Positions 44,850 through 54,842 of a DNA stretch of 64,000 bases are shown here, in pieces. How positions within the stretch are numbered: position 1 is the stretch's first letter; each line of letters starts with the position of its first letter. The translations under genes and the position numbers were made by a program. The notes beneath the pieces were generated by a model. That model was not told the DNA's origin, made no database searches, and saw only the letters and a list, made by a program, of their open reading frames with translations. Source of the stretch: Saccharofermentans sp. (GTDB lineage: Bacteria > Bacillota > Clostridia > Saccharofermentanales > Saccharofermentanaceae); contig JAILDX010000038.1 of assembly GCA_024688685.1 (NCBI GenBank), forward strand, positions 1-64,000, in the 5' to 3' direction.

Positions 44850-47701
44850 GTTCAGGGTCCTTCGACGGTAAGAAAGAAGTAATGGGAATACTCCTGTTCT
44901 TCCTTGGTATCGCAATGATGCTGATGTTTTATCTTCCTGCCGAATTTACAGGAACGGTAGGAGCTTTTATAAAGAATACGGGTTTTGGTCTTGTCGGCAT
45001 TATGGCCTATGGCCTTCCTGTACTGCTTGTTTATATGGGAATCGACTATTTTATCGAGAAGAGAGCAGGTGTCTCCAAGATAAGGGTAAGATCGGTCCTG
45101 ACGCTTCTTGTCTGTGTATCGGCATTTCTGGCGATCGTATCGATGGATTTCGAGCACTTTGAGAGTCTCTGTGTTAATGAGCACGGATATTCTGTTGCGA
45201 CTAAGGCAATCGCACTTTTGTGGGATTCAGGTCTCGACAGTTCACTTATCACGCCTCAGGCAGCTTCAGCCAATGTAATCTCCGGAGGCCTTCTCGGCGG
45301 CGGAATTGCCATTGCTCTCAGAACAATACTCGGAAATCTTATCAGCTGCATTACCATAGTTGTGTTTATCATTGCGCAGCTCATACTCGTGTTCCATGTT
45401 TCGATCAAGAAATCAGCAAAAAAGACTGCTCAGGCAATTAAAAGCGGAACGAGCAGGGTATACCAGAATGTTAACCGCAGCCGTAACGAGCATCAGGTTT
45501 ATTCAGGAAACGGATATACTGAGTTTGCTCCGACTGCGCCTGCGTCATCTCCATTTGTAAACTACCCGGCACAGAACATGTATCAGCAGCCACAGCACGC
45601 AACCCAGCCCGTATATCCTCAGCAGACCAGGGCAAAGGCGGTAAGACCTAAGAAGGATCCTTTCTATGCGAAGATGCCTGTAGATGGTGAGTCAGGTTTT
45701 ATCGATGTATCTGATAAGGAGTTTGGAGCCGATATACAGCCTCATCCTGACAGACTGAAATACGGAGAGAAATCATACAGAGTTCCTGAAGAAGAGACCC
45801 GCGCTGATTTCTCGTATACACCGCTGCCGAAGAATCCTCCTCTTCATAAGAAAGGAAAGATGGACGTTCCTTCATTCCTTGACAATCGTCAGCAGGATTT
45901 CTACGACCTTTCTGACGGAAAGACTCCTGCAGCACCTGATGATACATTGCCTTACGAAGTTTCATCCTATACTAGCACAACTATAAGGAGACCTTCTGTA
46001 GATACAGAGGCTTTTGGAGAACTGGAAGATGATATTCCTGCGGCAGCAGCACCTGTACCTTCGTCAGTGCCTGCAGCTGCAGAAGACTCTTCATCCATGA
46101 TAACGATCAACAAGAAAACAGAGAATAACGGCTACAGTGCCACAGAAGGACGTATTGTTGATACCGGTAAGGTGAGGACTGAGACTCCTGTCGATCTTCC
46201 GCCTTCGGGAAGAGCCCCTGCAAAGAAGATGAACGGCGTTTATAAGCCGGCTCCGGCAAAACTTCTCTCGAATGATGAGAAGACAAGTTCTACCGCTAAT
46301 ACAAATGCCGAGCTTAAGGCAAAAGCCGAGAAACTGGAAGGCGCATTGAAGAGCTTTGGTATTGATGCACAGGTAGTAAATATCACTCACGGGCCTTCAA
46401 TTACCAGATTTGAGCTTACTCTTGCTACAGGTACAAAGGTCAACAGAGTCCTGTCACTTCAGGATGATATCCAGCTTGCCATGGCTGCATATTCAGTCAG
46501 AATAGAAGCTCCTATCCCGGGTAAGAGTGCCATCGGTATCGAGATACCGAATGATAAGACAACGGCAGTGCACTTACGAGGTCTTCTTGAAGACCAGAAG
46601 TTCAGAGAATCCACTCCGCTTACGGTTGCTCTTGGAAGAGATATTCCGGGCAAACCTATATACTGTGATCTTGCGAAGATGCCTCATCTTATGATCGCAG
46701 GTCAGACAGGTTCAGGTAAGTCGGTATGTATCAATACTATTCTCTGCAGCATTCTCTGTAAGTCTTCACCTGATCAGGTGAGGCTTATAATGGTTGACCC
46801 AAAGGTTGTTGAGCTTTCTATCTACAACGGCATTCCGCACCTCATCATGCCTGTTGAGACTGATGCCAAGAAGGTTTCAAATATCCTTAAGTGGGCAGTT
46901 GTCGAGATGGAGAGAAGATATAAGCTCTTCTCCCAGAATGATGTAAGGAACCTTGACGGATACAACGAATTCCTCAAATACAATGATGAGAAGCCGCTGC
47001 CGCTTATCCTTATCATTATTGATGAGCTTGCGGACCTTATGACCGTTGCCGGTAAGGATGTTGAGACTCAGATCTCACGTCTTGCAGCGAAAGCGAGAGC
47101 GGCAGGTATTCACCTTATTATTGCTACACAGCGTCCTTCAGTTGACGTCATAACAGGTGTCATCAAGGCTAACCTTCCTTCAAGGATCGCTTTCTCTGTT
47201 GCTTCAGGTGTCGACAGCAGAACCATTCTTGATCAGGTAGGTGCCGAGAAACTTCTTGGTAAGGGCGATATGCTCTATTATCCCGGAACTGCTCCGAAGC
47301 CTATCAGAGGACAGGGAGCATTTGTTTCGGATAAGGAAGTTGAGACAATCGTAAATTATCTTAAGAATACTTACGGTTCAATGTATGATAATGAGATCAT
47401 CGACAAGGTAAATCAGGGTGTTGTTTCTGAAGAATCCGGCGGTGGAGAAGATGGTAAGTCTTCCTCAGGATTCGGCGGAGATGATCTCTTTGAACAGGCT
47501 GTTGAAGTGGTTCTCGAAGTTGGTCAGGCAAGTTCTTCTGTTCTTCAGAGAAGACTTGGTGTAGGATATCCCAGAGCATCCAGACTTATCGATCTTCTTG
47601 AGAAGAACGGTATAATAGGACCTTTTGAGGGCAGTAAGCCGCGTAAAGTGCTTATAACTGAGATAGATTGGCTCGAAATGAAGGCAAAGGGAGGCAAATA
47701 A
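44846..47701 (+). CDS. ftsK: DNA translocase FtsK/SpoIIIE
   Basis: A 951-residue membrane-bound motor that pumps chromosome ends through the division septum. Four N-terminal helices (about 10-200), a long Pro/Gln-rich linker (about 210-480), a RecA-like ATPase with IAGQTGSGKSVCINTIL (about 622) and LILIIIDELADLM, and a C-terminal winged-helix gamma domain (LFEQAVEVVLEVGQASSSVL...RASRLIDLLEKNGII) that reads KOPS/SRS sites. Starts with an ATGA overlap. Length and order are typical. Confidence 0.95.
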   Translation: MSSGSFDGKKEVMGILLFFLGIAMMLMFYLPAEFTGTVGAFIKNTGFGLVGIMAYGLPVLLVYMGIDYFIEKRAGVSKIRVRSVLTLLVCVSAFLAIVSMDFEHFESLCVNEHGYSVATKAIALLWDSGLDSSLITPQAASANVISGGLLGGGIAIALRTILGNLISCITIVVFIIAQLILVFHVSIKKSAKKTAQAIKSGTSRVYQNVNRSRNEHQVYSGNGYTEFAPTAPASSPFVNYPAQNMYQQPQHATQPVYPQQTRAKAVRPKKDPFYAKMPVDGESGFIDVSDKEFGADIQPHPDRLKYGEKSYRVPEEETRADFSYTPLPKNPPLHKKGKMDVPSFLDNRQQDFYDLSDGKTPAAPDDTLPYEVSSYTSTTIRRPSVDTEAFGELEDDIPAAAAPVPSSVPAAAEDSSSMITINKKTENNGYSATEGRIVDTGKVRTETPVDLPPSGRAPAKKMNGVYKPAPAKLLSNDEKTSSTANTNAELKAKAEKLEGALKSFGIDAQVVNITHGPSITRFELTLATGTKVNRVLSLQDDIQLAMAAYSVRIEAPIPGKSAIGIEIPNDKTTAVHLRGLLEDQKFRESTPLTVALGRDIPGKPIYCDLAKMPHLMIAGQTGSGKSVCINTILCSILCKSSPDQVRLIMVDPKVVELSIYNGIPHLIMPVETDAKKVSNILKWAVVEMERRYKLFSQNDVRNLDGYNEFLKYNDEKPLPLILIIIDELADLMTVAGKDVETQISRLAAKARAAGIHLIIATQRPSVDVITGVIKANLPSRIAFSVASGVDSRTILDQVGAEKLLGKGDMLYYPGTAPKPIRGQGAFVSDKEVETIVNYLKNTYGSMYDNEIIDKVNQGVVSEESGGGEDGKSSSGFGGDDLFEQAVEVVLEVGQASSSVLQRRLGVGYPRASRLIDLLEKNGIIGPFEGSKPRKVLITEIDWLEMKAKGGK

Positions 47702-48177
47702 TGGGTAATATCAGCGAACTTGCTGCACAGATAGTCTCTCTTTGCACTTTTAACGGGTTGAAGATCGGTTTTGCCGAGAGCCTGACAGGAGGACTTATTT
47801 CGGCTGAGGTTGTTTCAGTTCCTGGAGCTTCAGCTTGTCTGGAAGGCAGCATTGTTTCATATTCGAATGAAGTTAAGATTCGCGTTCTCGGAGTTGAGGA
47901 GAGCGTTATCAGAGATTTCGGTGCTGTATCCGAGCAGTGTGCAATGCAGATGGCTGAAGGCGCAAGAAGAGTTCTTGGCACTGATCTTGCAGTTTCAGTT
48001 ACGGGTATTGCAGGTCCTGCAGGTGGAAGTAAAGAGAAGCCTGTCGGGACAGTCTATATTGGTTTCGCAGGATCCGGAAAGAATTATGCGAGACATTTTA
48101 TTTTCAGTGGAAATCGCGACAGTATTAGGCTTCAGACGGTGGAAGAAGCCTTTAATATCGCATTGGATAATACTTGA
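47701..48177 (+). CDS. CinA C-terminal domain, NMN amidohydrolase (PncC)
   Basis: A 158-residue stand-alone CinA-C domain: IGFAESLTGGLISAEVVSVPGAS, GSIVSYSNEVK and VTGIAGPAGGSKEKPVGTVYIG are family signatures. The enzyme deamidates nicotinamide mononucleotide. The start overlaps the ftsK stop (TAATG) and the stop overlaps the murJ start (TGATG). Confidence 0.92.
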   Translation: MGNISELAAQIVSLCTFNGLKIGFAESLTGGLISAEVVSVPGASACLEGSIVSYSNEVKIRVLGVEESVIRDFGAVSEQCAMQMAEGARRVLGTDLAVSVTGIAGPAGGSKEKPVGTVYIGFAGSGKNYARHFIFSGNRDSIRLQTVEEAFNIALDNT

Positions 48178-50633
48178 TGAGTGAACAGAGATTAACGGCC
48201 AGAGAGAGAAGAAGAAGCGGCATTTCATCCGCAAAGATCGCCACAGCTATAGTTATGGTCGGCCTTATTCTTTCAAAAGGATCAGGATTTATAAGAGACA
48301 TCGTTGTAAGCCACAGATTTGACGAGACATACAGAGATGCATTTTCTCTGGCATTTACCATTCCTGATCTGTTCTACAATCTTATAATCGGCGGCGCTGT
48401 CTATTCATCTATCGCTCCTTATATGTCGGGCGCTCTTGCCGTAAACGAGGAGAAACGCGGAATTAGAACGATCAGTATATTCGTTTCTGTTATTTCTGTT
48501 GTGATGATTATCGTCTGCGTACTAGGTGTTGTTTTTGCAAACCCGATATACCAGCTGTATGCTCTCGACAAGAGCGATATCGATCCCGAGACACTTACGC
48601 TTGCTGCATCTGCTTCAAGGCTTCTTTTTCCGCAGATATTCTTCATGATGCTGGCGGCTCTTTGCATGGGCATCCTGAACTCCTACAGGAGATTTAATCA
48701 GACAGCTCTTGCACCATTCCTTTACAACGTATTTGTTATCCTCGCCATCTATTTCTTGGCAGACAATTCAGAGTACAGACTTATGATGACAACAGGAGGA
48801 ATCCTAGTTGCATCGCTCATCTATTTCTTTTATCAGTACATAGTCGGTTTTGATAAGCTGAAGAGTTTCAGATTCATCTTCAAGCCGCGTGATCCTGAGT
48901 TCATCAAGCTGCTGAAGAGAGCTCTTCCAATAATGTTCTCAACATCTGTTGTTCAGATCAATGTAATCGTTCTTAATTACTTTGCCGGCAATTTTGACAA
49001 GGGAAGTATATACGCTCTTCGAAATGCATCCACAATATGGCAGATACCGTATGGAGTCTTTACGGTTGCGATCAGCACTATCATGACACCTAATATTGCT
49101 GCGGCATTTGAAGCAAAGCGCTATAAGGATACATCAAATTATCTGTCAAACAGTTTGAAGAGCGCTTTGTTTATTGCGATACCCTGTGCGGGTTTTATTG
49201 CTCTAATGAGTACTGATGTAGTAAAGGCGATATATCAGTGGTCTTCTAACTATACGGATGAGAATGCTTCGAAGGCAAGTGTTTTCCTTATCGGATACTG
49301 TTTCGCGATAGTAACGCATTCAGTTGTTCATCTTTATAATCAGGCATTCAACTCGATAGGAAGGACGAAGATCCCTTTGTATGCCGGATGTATCGGCCTT
49401 ATATCGAATCCGCTGGTATGTATCATCCTGACACATTTCAATTTCGGACCGATCGCTCTTACCATCGCTTATTCGGTAACAAGTGTGTTGCAGATGCTTG
49501 TCCTTCTTATTCTTTACAGGCGTGATAAGGCGATAGCTCCGCACGGCGTTATCAAGTCAATAATGCTGAGCTTTATGTGTTCGATCGTAATGTGTCTTGT
49601 CATCTTCTGCATTGACATTATCCTTCCCGGAAACGGTTCAAAGGCCATGCAGCTTACGATAATAGCGATCAAGGGAATACTTGCAATATCCATCTATTTC
49701 GGTATGGCACTTATGCTCAAGATGGAGGAGGCAACTTACTGGATCAACTGGGCAAGGGACAAGATATTCAGCAGGGTCATTGTCAAGATGGAGAGCAGAA
49801 GAGTCCTTATCATTCTTATGCCCATCTATTTTCTCGTTGCTCTCGTCGGCTATTTTGGTATTACTGAAGGAGTTGCTTCAGAGATCGACCTTTCCAACAA
49901 TAAGAGATACGATATTACTGTTCATAGTGTAACTGTTGTGGAAGAGTTTACAACAGGTGCACATTATTACAACGACCGTAAATCTCAGACTGTCGTTAAA
50001 ACATTCCCGGTCGGAGCAACAATGGACATTCATATGATCGATGAGGACGGAAACTGTTCAAAGATCTATTACAGGACAGGACTTGATGAGAATTACTATA
50101 TTGAAGCAAATGTAAAAGAGTATGTATTCTCTGAAGACGATATCGTCAGGCTCGATCAGGCACGTGATGTAGCAAGAATGGAGCGTCAGGGTGAGATCGA
50201 TACCCTCAGGACGGGATTCGGCTACAGTATAGGCGGTTATATTGTAATCCTGGTATTTGTTTTGGCGATCACGATCCTTTCAAACCGTCTGGCCAAAAAG
50301 TTTGCTCCGGTTCCCGGAACTGAACGTGTTGAAAGAGTCACACCTGATTCTACGCGTAAGGCAGCAGTGTTTATTGAAGCATTCTTTATAAGTGTAAGTA
50401 TTTATGCAATATCGAAAGCTCCGGTATTTGTCAGCAATACTCCGGGAATACATCTGATAACATTCATCGTCAGGATAGTTGTCTCGATAGTCCTTGCAAT
50501 CGTATGTGCGCTTGTATTCAGAAAGATTCCGAAGAAGTACAACTGGATACATATTGTTCTGATAATGGTGTTTACGGCTGCGGCTGTAATGTCCGTAATA
50601 CTGATGTTCCAGTATCTTGCTGTTATTTCCTGA
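48177..50633 (+). CDS. murJ: MurJ-type lipid II flippase with C-terminal extension
   Basis: An 818-residue membrane protein. Residues about 20-510 are the MurJ/MviN core of about 14 helices (SKGSGFIRDIVVSHRFDETYRDAF, RRFNQTALAPFLYNVFVI, HLYNQAFNSIGRTKIPLYAG). The family usually ends near 510-530; here a further about 290 residues follow: a helix, an outside beta-rich domain of about 130 residues (YDITVHSVTVVEEFTTG...DGNCSKIYYRTGL) and four or five more helices. The extension resembles no domain known to me; it may sense or anchor a cell wall component. Last gene of the packed operon. Confidence 0.9.
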   Translation: MSEQRLTARERRRSGISSAKIATAIVMVGLILSKGSGFIRDIVVSHRFDETYRDAFSLAFTIPDLFYNLIIGGAVYSSIAPYMSGALAVNEEKRGIRTISIFVSVISVVMIIVCVLGVVFANPIYQLYALDKSDIDPETLTLAASASRLLFPQIFFMMLAALCMGILNSYRRFNQTALAPFLYNVFVILAIYFLADNSEYRLMMTTGGILVASLIYFFYQYIVGFDKLKSFRFIFKPRDPEFIKLLKRALPIMFSTSVVQINVIVLNYFAGNFDKGSIYALRNASTIWQIPYGVFTVAISTIMTPNIAAAFEAKRYKDTSNYLSNSLKSALFIAIPCAGFIALMSTDVVKAIYQWSSNYTDENASKASVFLIGYCFAIVTHSVVHLYNQAFNSIGRTKIPLYAGCIGLISNPLVCIILTHFNFGPIALTIAYSVTSVLQMLVLLILYRRDKAIAPHGVIKSIMLSFMCSIVMCLVIFCIDIILPGNGSKAMQLTIIAIKGILAISIYFGMALMLKMEEATYWINWARDKIFSRVIVKMESRRVLIILMPIYFLVALVGYFGITEGVASEIDLSNNKRYDITVHSVTVVEEFTTGAHYYNDRKSQTVVKTFPVGATMDIHMIDEDGNCSKIYYRTGLDENYYIEANVKEYVFSEDDIVRLDQARDVARMERQGEIDTLRTGFGYSIGGYIVILVFVLAITILSNRLAKKFAPVPGTERVERVTPDSTRKAAVFIEAFFISVSIYAISKAPVFVSNTPGIHLITFIVRIVVSIVLAIVCALVFRKIPKKYNWIHIVLIMVFTAAAVMSVILMFQYLAVIS

Positions 50634-50689
50634 GTTATTGACTTTTTGCTTTATTTTGTTTATATTGCACATAATAACTAAAGGCTTAG

Positions 50690-50960
50690 AAGAGGAATAG
50701 TACTCCTGCATTCGAACTTTCAGAGAGTTGTCGTAAGGTGCAAGACAATAAGTTTGAACAGAAGGAACTCACCTTGGAGCTGTCCGGTTGAAAGATCTGC
50801 GATTAGACCGGAACGTAGGAGTTCCACGTTACAGGAACAGGATATCGGCATATGAGTTGCCTGTATCCGCAAAGAGCACCCGATATGACGGGTGAAATAG
50901 AGTGGTACCGCGAACGCCCCTTCGTCTCTATACAGCAGATGAAGGGGTATATATATTTAG
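50690..50960 (+). promoter_or_regulatory. T-box leader with leucine specifier
   Basis: A tRNA-sensing leader for the leuA gene. Stem I contains CAGAGAGTTGTC...AGGTGCAAGACAA, with the specifier CTC (Leu) in GAACTCACC at 50768-50770. The antiterminator T-box sequence GAGTGGTACCGCG is at 50900-50912, and a terminator hairpin CCCCTTC/GAAGGGG with a weak T-rich tail follows. Uncharged tRNA-Leu(GAG) should favour antitermination, so leuA is induced by leucine starvation. Confidence 0.93.
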
Positions 50961-50972
50961 CGGAGGTACGAG

Positions 50973-52634
50973 ATGAACTTTAATCGTTATGTTAAGATCC
51001 CTGAAGTGGATCTGCCTGACAGAAAGTGGCCGCAAAGGACTATTGAGAAAGCTCCGATCTGGTGCTCTGTCGATCTTCGTGACGGGAACCAGGCACTTGA
51101 AGTTCCGATGAATCTTGAGCAGAAGGTCAGATTTTTTAAATATCTGCTTAAGTGCGGATTTAAGACTGTTGAGATCGGTTTCCCTGCGGCATCTGAAACA
51201 GACTATAATTTCTGCCGTTATCTTATCGAGAACGATCTGATCCCGGATGATGTTGCGATCCAGGTTCTGACGCAGTCAAGAAAGCATATAATCGATAAGA
51301 CGATGGAAGCTGTTAACGGAGCTCCCAATGTGGTTGTGCACCTCTATAATTCAACGTCGACACTTCAAAGGGACGTGGTATTCGGTTTCGGGAAGAAGGA
51401 GTGCATCGAGCTCGCCGTCGAAGGGGCGAAATTGATTAAAGAGTATATCAATGAGGATGACAGTGATACGAACTGGATACTGGAGTACTCTCCTGAGAGC
51501 TATTCATCCACTGAACCTGATTTTTCTGTTGAGATATGTGACGCTGTCTGTGATATTTGGAAGCCGACACCTGACAGGAAGGTAATAATCAACCTGCCGG
51601 AGACTGTTGAGTATACGCTGCCAAACGTTTATGCGGATATGGTCGAATTCTTCTGTGAGAAGACGAAGTGGAGGGATTCCATTATCGTTTCGCTGCATAC
51701 GCATAATGACAGAGGTACGGGTGTCGCGGCATCTGAACTCGGACTGCTCGCAGGCGCGGACAGGGTGGAAGGTACGCTGTTTGGCAACGGTGAGAGAACG
51801 GGCAATGTTGATATCATAACGCTTGCAATAAACATGATGATGCAGGGTATCGATCCGGGTCTCGATTTCTCGAATATGAATGAGTGTATCGATGTGTACG
51901 AGGACTGTACAGGGATGCATGTTGAACCCAGACATCCGTGGGCCGGGAAGCTTGTATTTACTGCGTTCTCAGGGTCTCATCAGGATGCTATCAACAAGGG
52001 CAAAAAGCATATGGATGATACAGGTTCTGCAGTCTGGGCTGTTCCTTATCTGCCGATCGATCCTGCAGATGTCGGAAGGGATTACGAGCCTATCATCAGG
52101 ATCAACAGCCAGTCCGGCAGAGGCGGTGTTGCATATGTCATGGAGCAGTACTATGGTGTTATGCTGCCCAAGAGTTTCCAGAGAGATTTCCTGTCGATCA
52201 TTAAGGAAGAGACCGATCACGGAGAGAAGGAACTCCTTCCTCAGCAGGTATTCGATCTGTTTGATGAGTATTATATCAATGTCATGGCTCCGTACAGTCT
52301 CGAATCATTTTCTGAGCATGCCGTCAACGAGAAGAAGAGCAGGGTAGACGCTGTTATTTCATACAATGGCGAACAACATTCGATAAGTGCTGAAGGTAAT
52401 GGTCTCCTCGATGCGTTCACCAGAGCGTTCAAAGAGTTTACAGGCGTTGACTTCTCAATCGGTATGTACAGCGAGCACGCTATGAAATCTGGTTCTGATT
52501 CAGCCGCTATCACATACATTGAACTGAAGAATCACGATGACGGAAAGACTTACATCGGAGCAGGTGTATCGAGCTCTGTAACAAAATCTTCTGTAAGAGC
52601 TGTTATCAGTGCATACAACAGAATGATAAAATAA
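50973..52634 (+). CDS. leuA: 2-isopropylmalate synthase
   Basis: A 553-residue enzyme for the first committed step of leucine synthesis (acetyl-CoA plus 2-oxoisovalerate). The HMGL-like TIM barrel carries WCSVDLRDGNQAL, VSLHTHNDRGTGVAA (metal His residues) and GNGERTGNVD; a C-terminal LeuA dimer/regulatory domain starts near 420. It is the long type 2 form. GCGGAGG precedes the ATG. The T-box just upstream confirms the role. The other leu genes are not in the window. Confidence 0.95.
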   Translation: MNFNRYVKIPEVDLPDRKWPQRTIEKAPIWCSVDLRDGNQALEVPMNLEQKVRFFKYLLKCGFKTVEIGFPAASETDYNFCRYLIENDLIPDDVAIQVLTQSRKHIIDKTMEAVNGAPNVVVHLYNSTSTLQRDVVFGFGKKECIELAVEGAKLIKEYINEDDSDTNWILEYSPESYSSTEPDFSVEICDAVCDIWKPTPDRKVIINLPETVEYTLPNVYADMVEFFCEKTKWRDSIIVSLHTHNDRGTGVAASELGLLAGADRVEGTLFGNGERTGNVDIITLAINMMMQGIDPGLDFSNMNECIDVYEDCTGMHVEPRHPWAGKLVFTAFSGSHQDAINKGKKHMDDTGSAVWAVPYLPIDPADVGRDYEPIIRINSQSGRGGVAYVMEQYYGVMLPKSFQRDFLSIIKEETDHGEKELLPQQVFDLFDEYYINVMAPYSLESFSEHAVNEKKSRVDAVISYNGEQHSISAEGNGLLDAFTRAFKEFTGVDFSIGMYSEHAMKSGSDSAAITYIELKNHDDGKTYIGAGVSSSVTKSSVRAVISAYNRMIK

Positions 52635-52640
52635 CCTTGT

Positions 52641-53693
52641 ATGGCTAAGGATAAGATCGAAATATCAGGAAAGGGCGATCTGGCCCTGATATCAAAGTAC
52701 CGCAATGCCCTGATGGGTGTTGCGGCGCTTATTATCTGCTATTTCCACGAGTTCCTGCCTGTATTCCCGGACGGCACTGCCTTGTATGAGGCAGAAGATC
52801 TTATCATCAGGGTATCATTCTACGGCGTCGACATATTCATGCTCCTTTCGGGAATGTCCGTCGCGACTTCGCTCCTCAGGGACAGCAACATAGGACACTT
52901 CTATGCGAAACGTGCGAAAAGGATCCTTCCCATATATCTCCTCTCCGGCGTTTTTATGATCCTCATAAACGGGTGGAGTTTTAAGGATTATCTCCTGAAC
53001 ATATCAGGAGTCCGTTTCTTTACCGAAAAGGTCGATTCATATCTCTGGTTTGTTATCGCGATCATTTTGTTCTATCTTTTTGCTCCGCTGTATCAGAAAC
53101 TGATCGGGAAGACGGGGAGACCCTTTATCACATATGTCGTATCATTTGTGATGTGGTATGTGATCTCGCTCGTTTTGCTCAATTATATACGTGCAGATTT
53201 CTATTACATGATCGACAGGATACCTGTATTCCTGCTTGGTATGTCAATCGGAAACATGATCAACAAGGGAACGGTTATTAAGTACAGATCCGTTTTCTGG
53301 CTTGGAGTCATTTGCAGCTTCGTTATCGGCTGGTTACTGAGCTATATGCTGAACTACTACGGATATCTCTATCTGTTTGGTATTATACTCCGTTGTTTTC
53401 CCCGTATCCTGCTTGGTTTTGGAACTGCTTATCTCGTTGCAGGCCTGCTTGATATCGTCAAACAGAAATGGCTTGTGACCATTCTCGAGTTCTTTGGGTC
53501 TTTCTGTTTCGAACTCTATGTCGTTCAGCGTGTATTTGATGCAAAGATCCATTATTTCCTAATGGACAGGAATATCTGGGGAGTTCCGCGTAATCTCATA
53601 ATGCTCGTATCGCTGTCGCTTATTGCCTTTGCCCTGAGCCGTGCGGTGAATTGGGTCGTTGATAAGGTCTGCTATCTTGACATTAAGAAATAA
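52641..53693 (+). CDS. Acyltransferase 3 family membrane protein
   Basis: A 350-residue protein with about ten helices of the acyltransferase 3 fold (RNALMGVAALIICYFHEFLP with the conserved His; VDIFMLLSGMSVATSL; RAKRILPIYLLSG). Members O-acylate surface polysaccharides or peptidoglycan-linked sugars. It begins six bases after leuA and lacks a clear ribosome site, so it is probably coupled to it, although a link to leucine synthesis is not evident. Confidence 0.85.
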   Translation: MAKDKIEISGKGDLALISKYRNALMGVAALIICYFHEFLPVFPDGTALYEAEDLIIRVSFYGVDIFMLLSGMSVATSLLRDSNIGHFYAKRAKRILPIYLLSGVFMILINGWSFKDYLLNISGVRFFTEKVDSYLWFVIAIILFYLFAPLYQKLIGKTGRPFITYVVSFVMWYVISLVLLNYIRADFYYMIDRIPVFLLGMSIGNMINKGTVIKYRSVFWLGVICSFVIGWLLSYMLNYYGYLYLFGIILRCFPRILLGFGTAYLVAGLLDIVKQKWLVTILEFFGSFCFELYVVQRVFDAKIHYFLMDRNIWGVPRNLIMLVSLSLIAFALSRAVNWVVDKVCYLDIKK

Positions 53694-53719
53694 TAAAAGT
53701 ACAATTCTAATCTGGTAAT

Positions 53720-53794
53720 GCCAATGTGGCTCAGGGGTAGAGCAATTCACTCGTAATGAATAGGTCGTGGGTTCGATTCCCACCATTGGCTCCA
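53720..53794 (+). tRNA. tRNA-Thr (anticodon CGT)
   Basis: GCCAATG acceptor pairs with CATTGGC; D arm GGCTCAGGGGTAGAGC, anticodon arm ATTCA-CTCGTAA-TGAAT, T arm GTGGG-TTCGATT-CCCAC, encoded TCCA. Confidence 0.93.
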
Positions 53795-53802
53795 AGAGTT
53801 AC

Positions 53803-53870
53803 ATAATGCCTTTCGGGATTCATTCCTCGGTGCGTGGCACCTCGTCAAAAGCAATCCCGGAAGGCATTAT
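53803..53870 (+). repeat. Long cruciform hairpin after tRNA-Thr
   Basis: ATAATGCCTTTCGGGATT pairs with AATCCCGGAAGGCATTAT over 18 positions with one G-U; inside it GGTGC/GCACC forms a second hairpin. No T-run follows, so it is atypical as a terminator, although it may end the tRNA transcript or be a miniature palindromic element. Confidence 0.6.
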
Positions 53871-53890
53871 TCATTCAAAAGGGTTTTAAT

Positions 53891-54820
53891 ATGTTTATGA
53901 TAAGAACAGCTGGGAAGAGATTGGTTAAGTCGCTGCTGGCGGTAATATTCGTTTTGAGTTTTGTTTCGTGCAGTTCGCAGGCAGATGTTCCGCATAAGGT
54001 GCCGGTCGATTACAGCGGGAAGACTGTCAGTTTCCTCGGTCCTGCCGGTACGTATACGCAGGAGGCGTGTGAGAAGTTTTTCGGGATGGATGCAGAGCTT
54101 ATTCCTTATGAGACTGTTCCTGCGGCGGTGGATGCTCTGACTGCGGGTGAGTCAGATTATGCCGTTATTCCGATTGAGAATACGATTGGCGGGGCTGTAA
54201 CGGATAATATCGATACGCTTATCGCAAGTGAGATCGTGGTAGTTGTCGGTGAGGTCGAGCTGCCGATCAACCAGAATCTGCTCGTTGTCCCCGGAACGGA
54301 ATTGTCTGATATCAGAACGGTTTATTCGCATAAGCAGGGAATAGCATAGGGTCGTGAATGGCTTTCTGCAAATCTTCCTGATGCTGAGATAATCGAAGTG
54401 TCCAGCACGGCTGAGGGCGCGCGTATGATCAGCGAGGCAGGTGATAAGTCGTGTGCGGCTATTGCGTCTGCCGGCTGTGCGGATGTATATGGACTTGAAG
54501 TGTTTGCTGAAGCAATACAGAATAATGATATGAACGTCACGAGATTCTATGTTCTTTCGCTTGGTGAACCCGGAAGGGATCTGTCTCAGAGGACTGCATT
54601 TATTGTAACGGGAAGTGCGGAAGATCTGAGGGGGCTGATGGTCAGTCTGAGTAAAAGCGATGCTGAACTGATCTCTGTACACGAGAGACCGGAGAAGACG
54701 GAGCTTGGCAAGTATCATTACCTGATCGAATGTACCGGTATCGGATATGACAAATTGTCAGTGATGACAGAGAGTTTTTCGACGGGTTTCCGATTCCTTG
54801 GAAACTATGATGTATTTTGA
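53891..54820 (+). pseudogene. pheA: Prephenate dehydratase with lipoprotein signal and in-frame TAG
   Basis: The ORF track splits this at TAG 54347-54349, but both halves are in one frame. Read through, 309 residues: a lipoprotein signal (LLAVIFVLSFVSC), a prephenate dehydratase domain (FLGPAGTYTQEACEKFFG, VIPIENTIGGAVTDNID, NVTRFYVL with the catalytic TRF) and a C-terminal ACT domain (VHERPEKTELGKYHYLIE). The TAG sits in YSHKQGIA-TAG-GREWL, where the family has SHPQALAQC, i.e. at Gln. A lipid-anchored, exported form of this normally cytoplasmic enzyme is very unusual. Either a recent nonsense mutation, or TAG is decoded. The starting ATG at 53891 follows the hairpin. Confidence 0.75.
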
Positions 54821-54842
54821 TCCAAAATGATATAATTAGATC

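Noticed and set aside
50690-50960. Possible riboswitch of another class ahead of leuA
   Set aside because: The GAGTGGTACCGCG box and CTC specifier identify a T-box.
53834-53890. ORF-track start of pheA
   Set aside because: It begins inside the hairpin after tRNA-Thr; ATG 53891 starts the lipoprotein signal directly.
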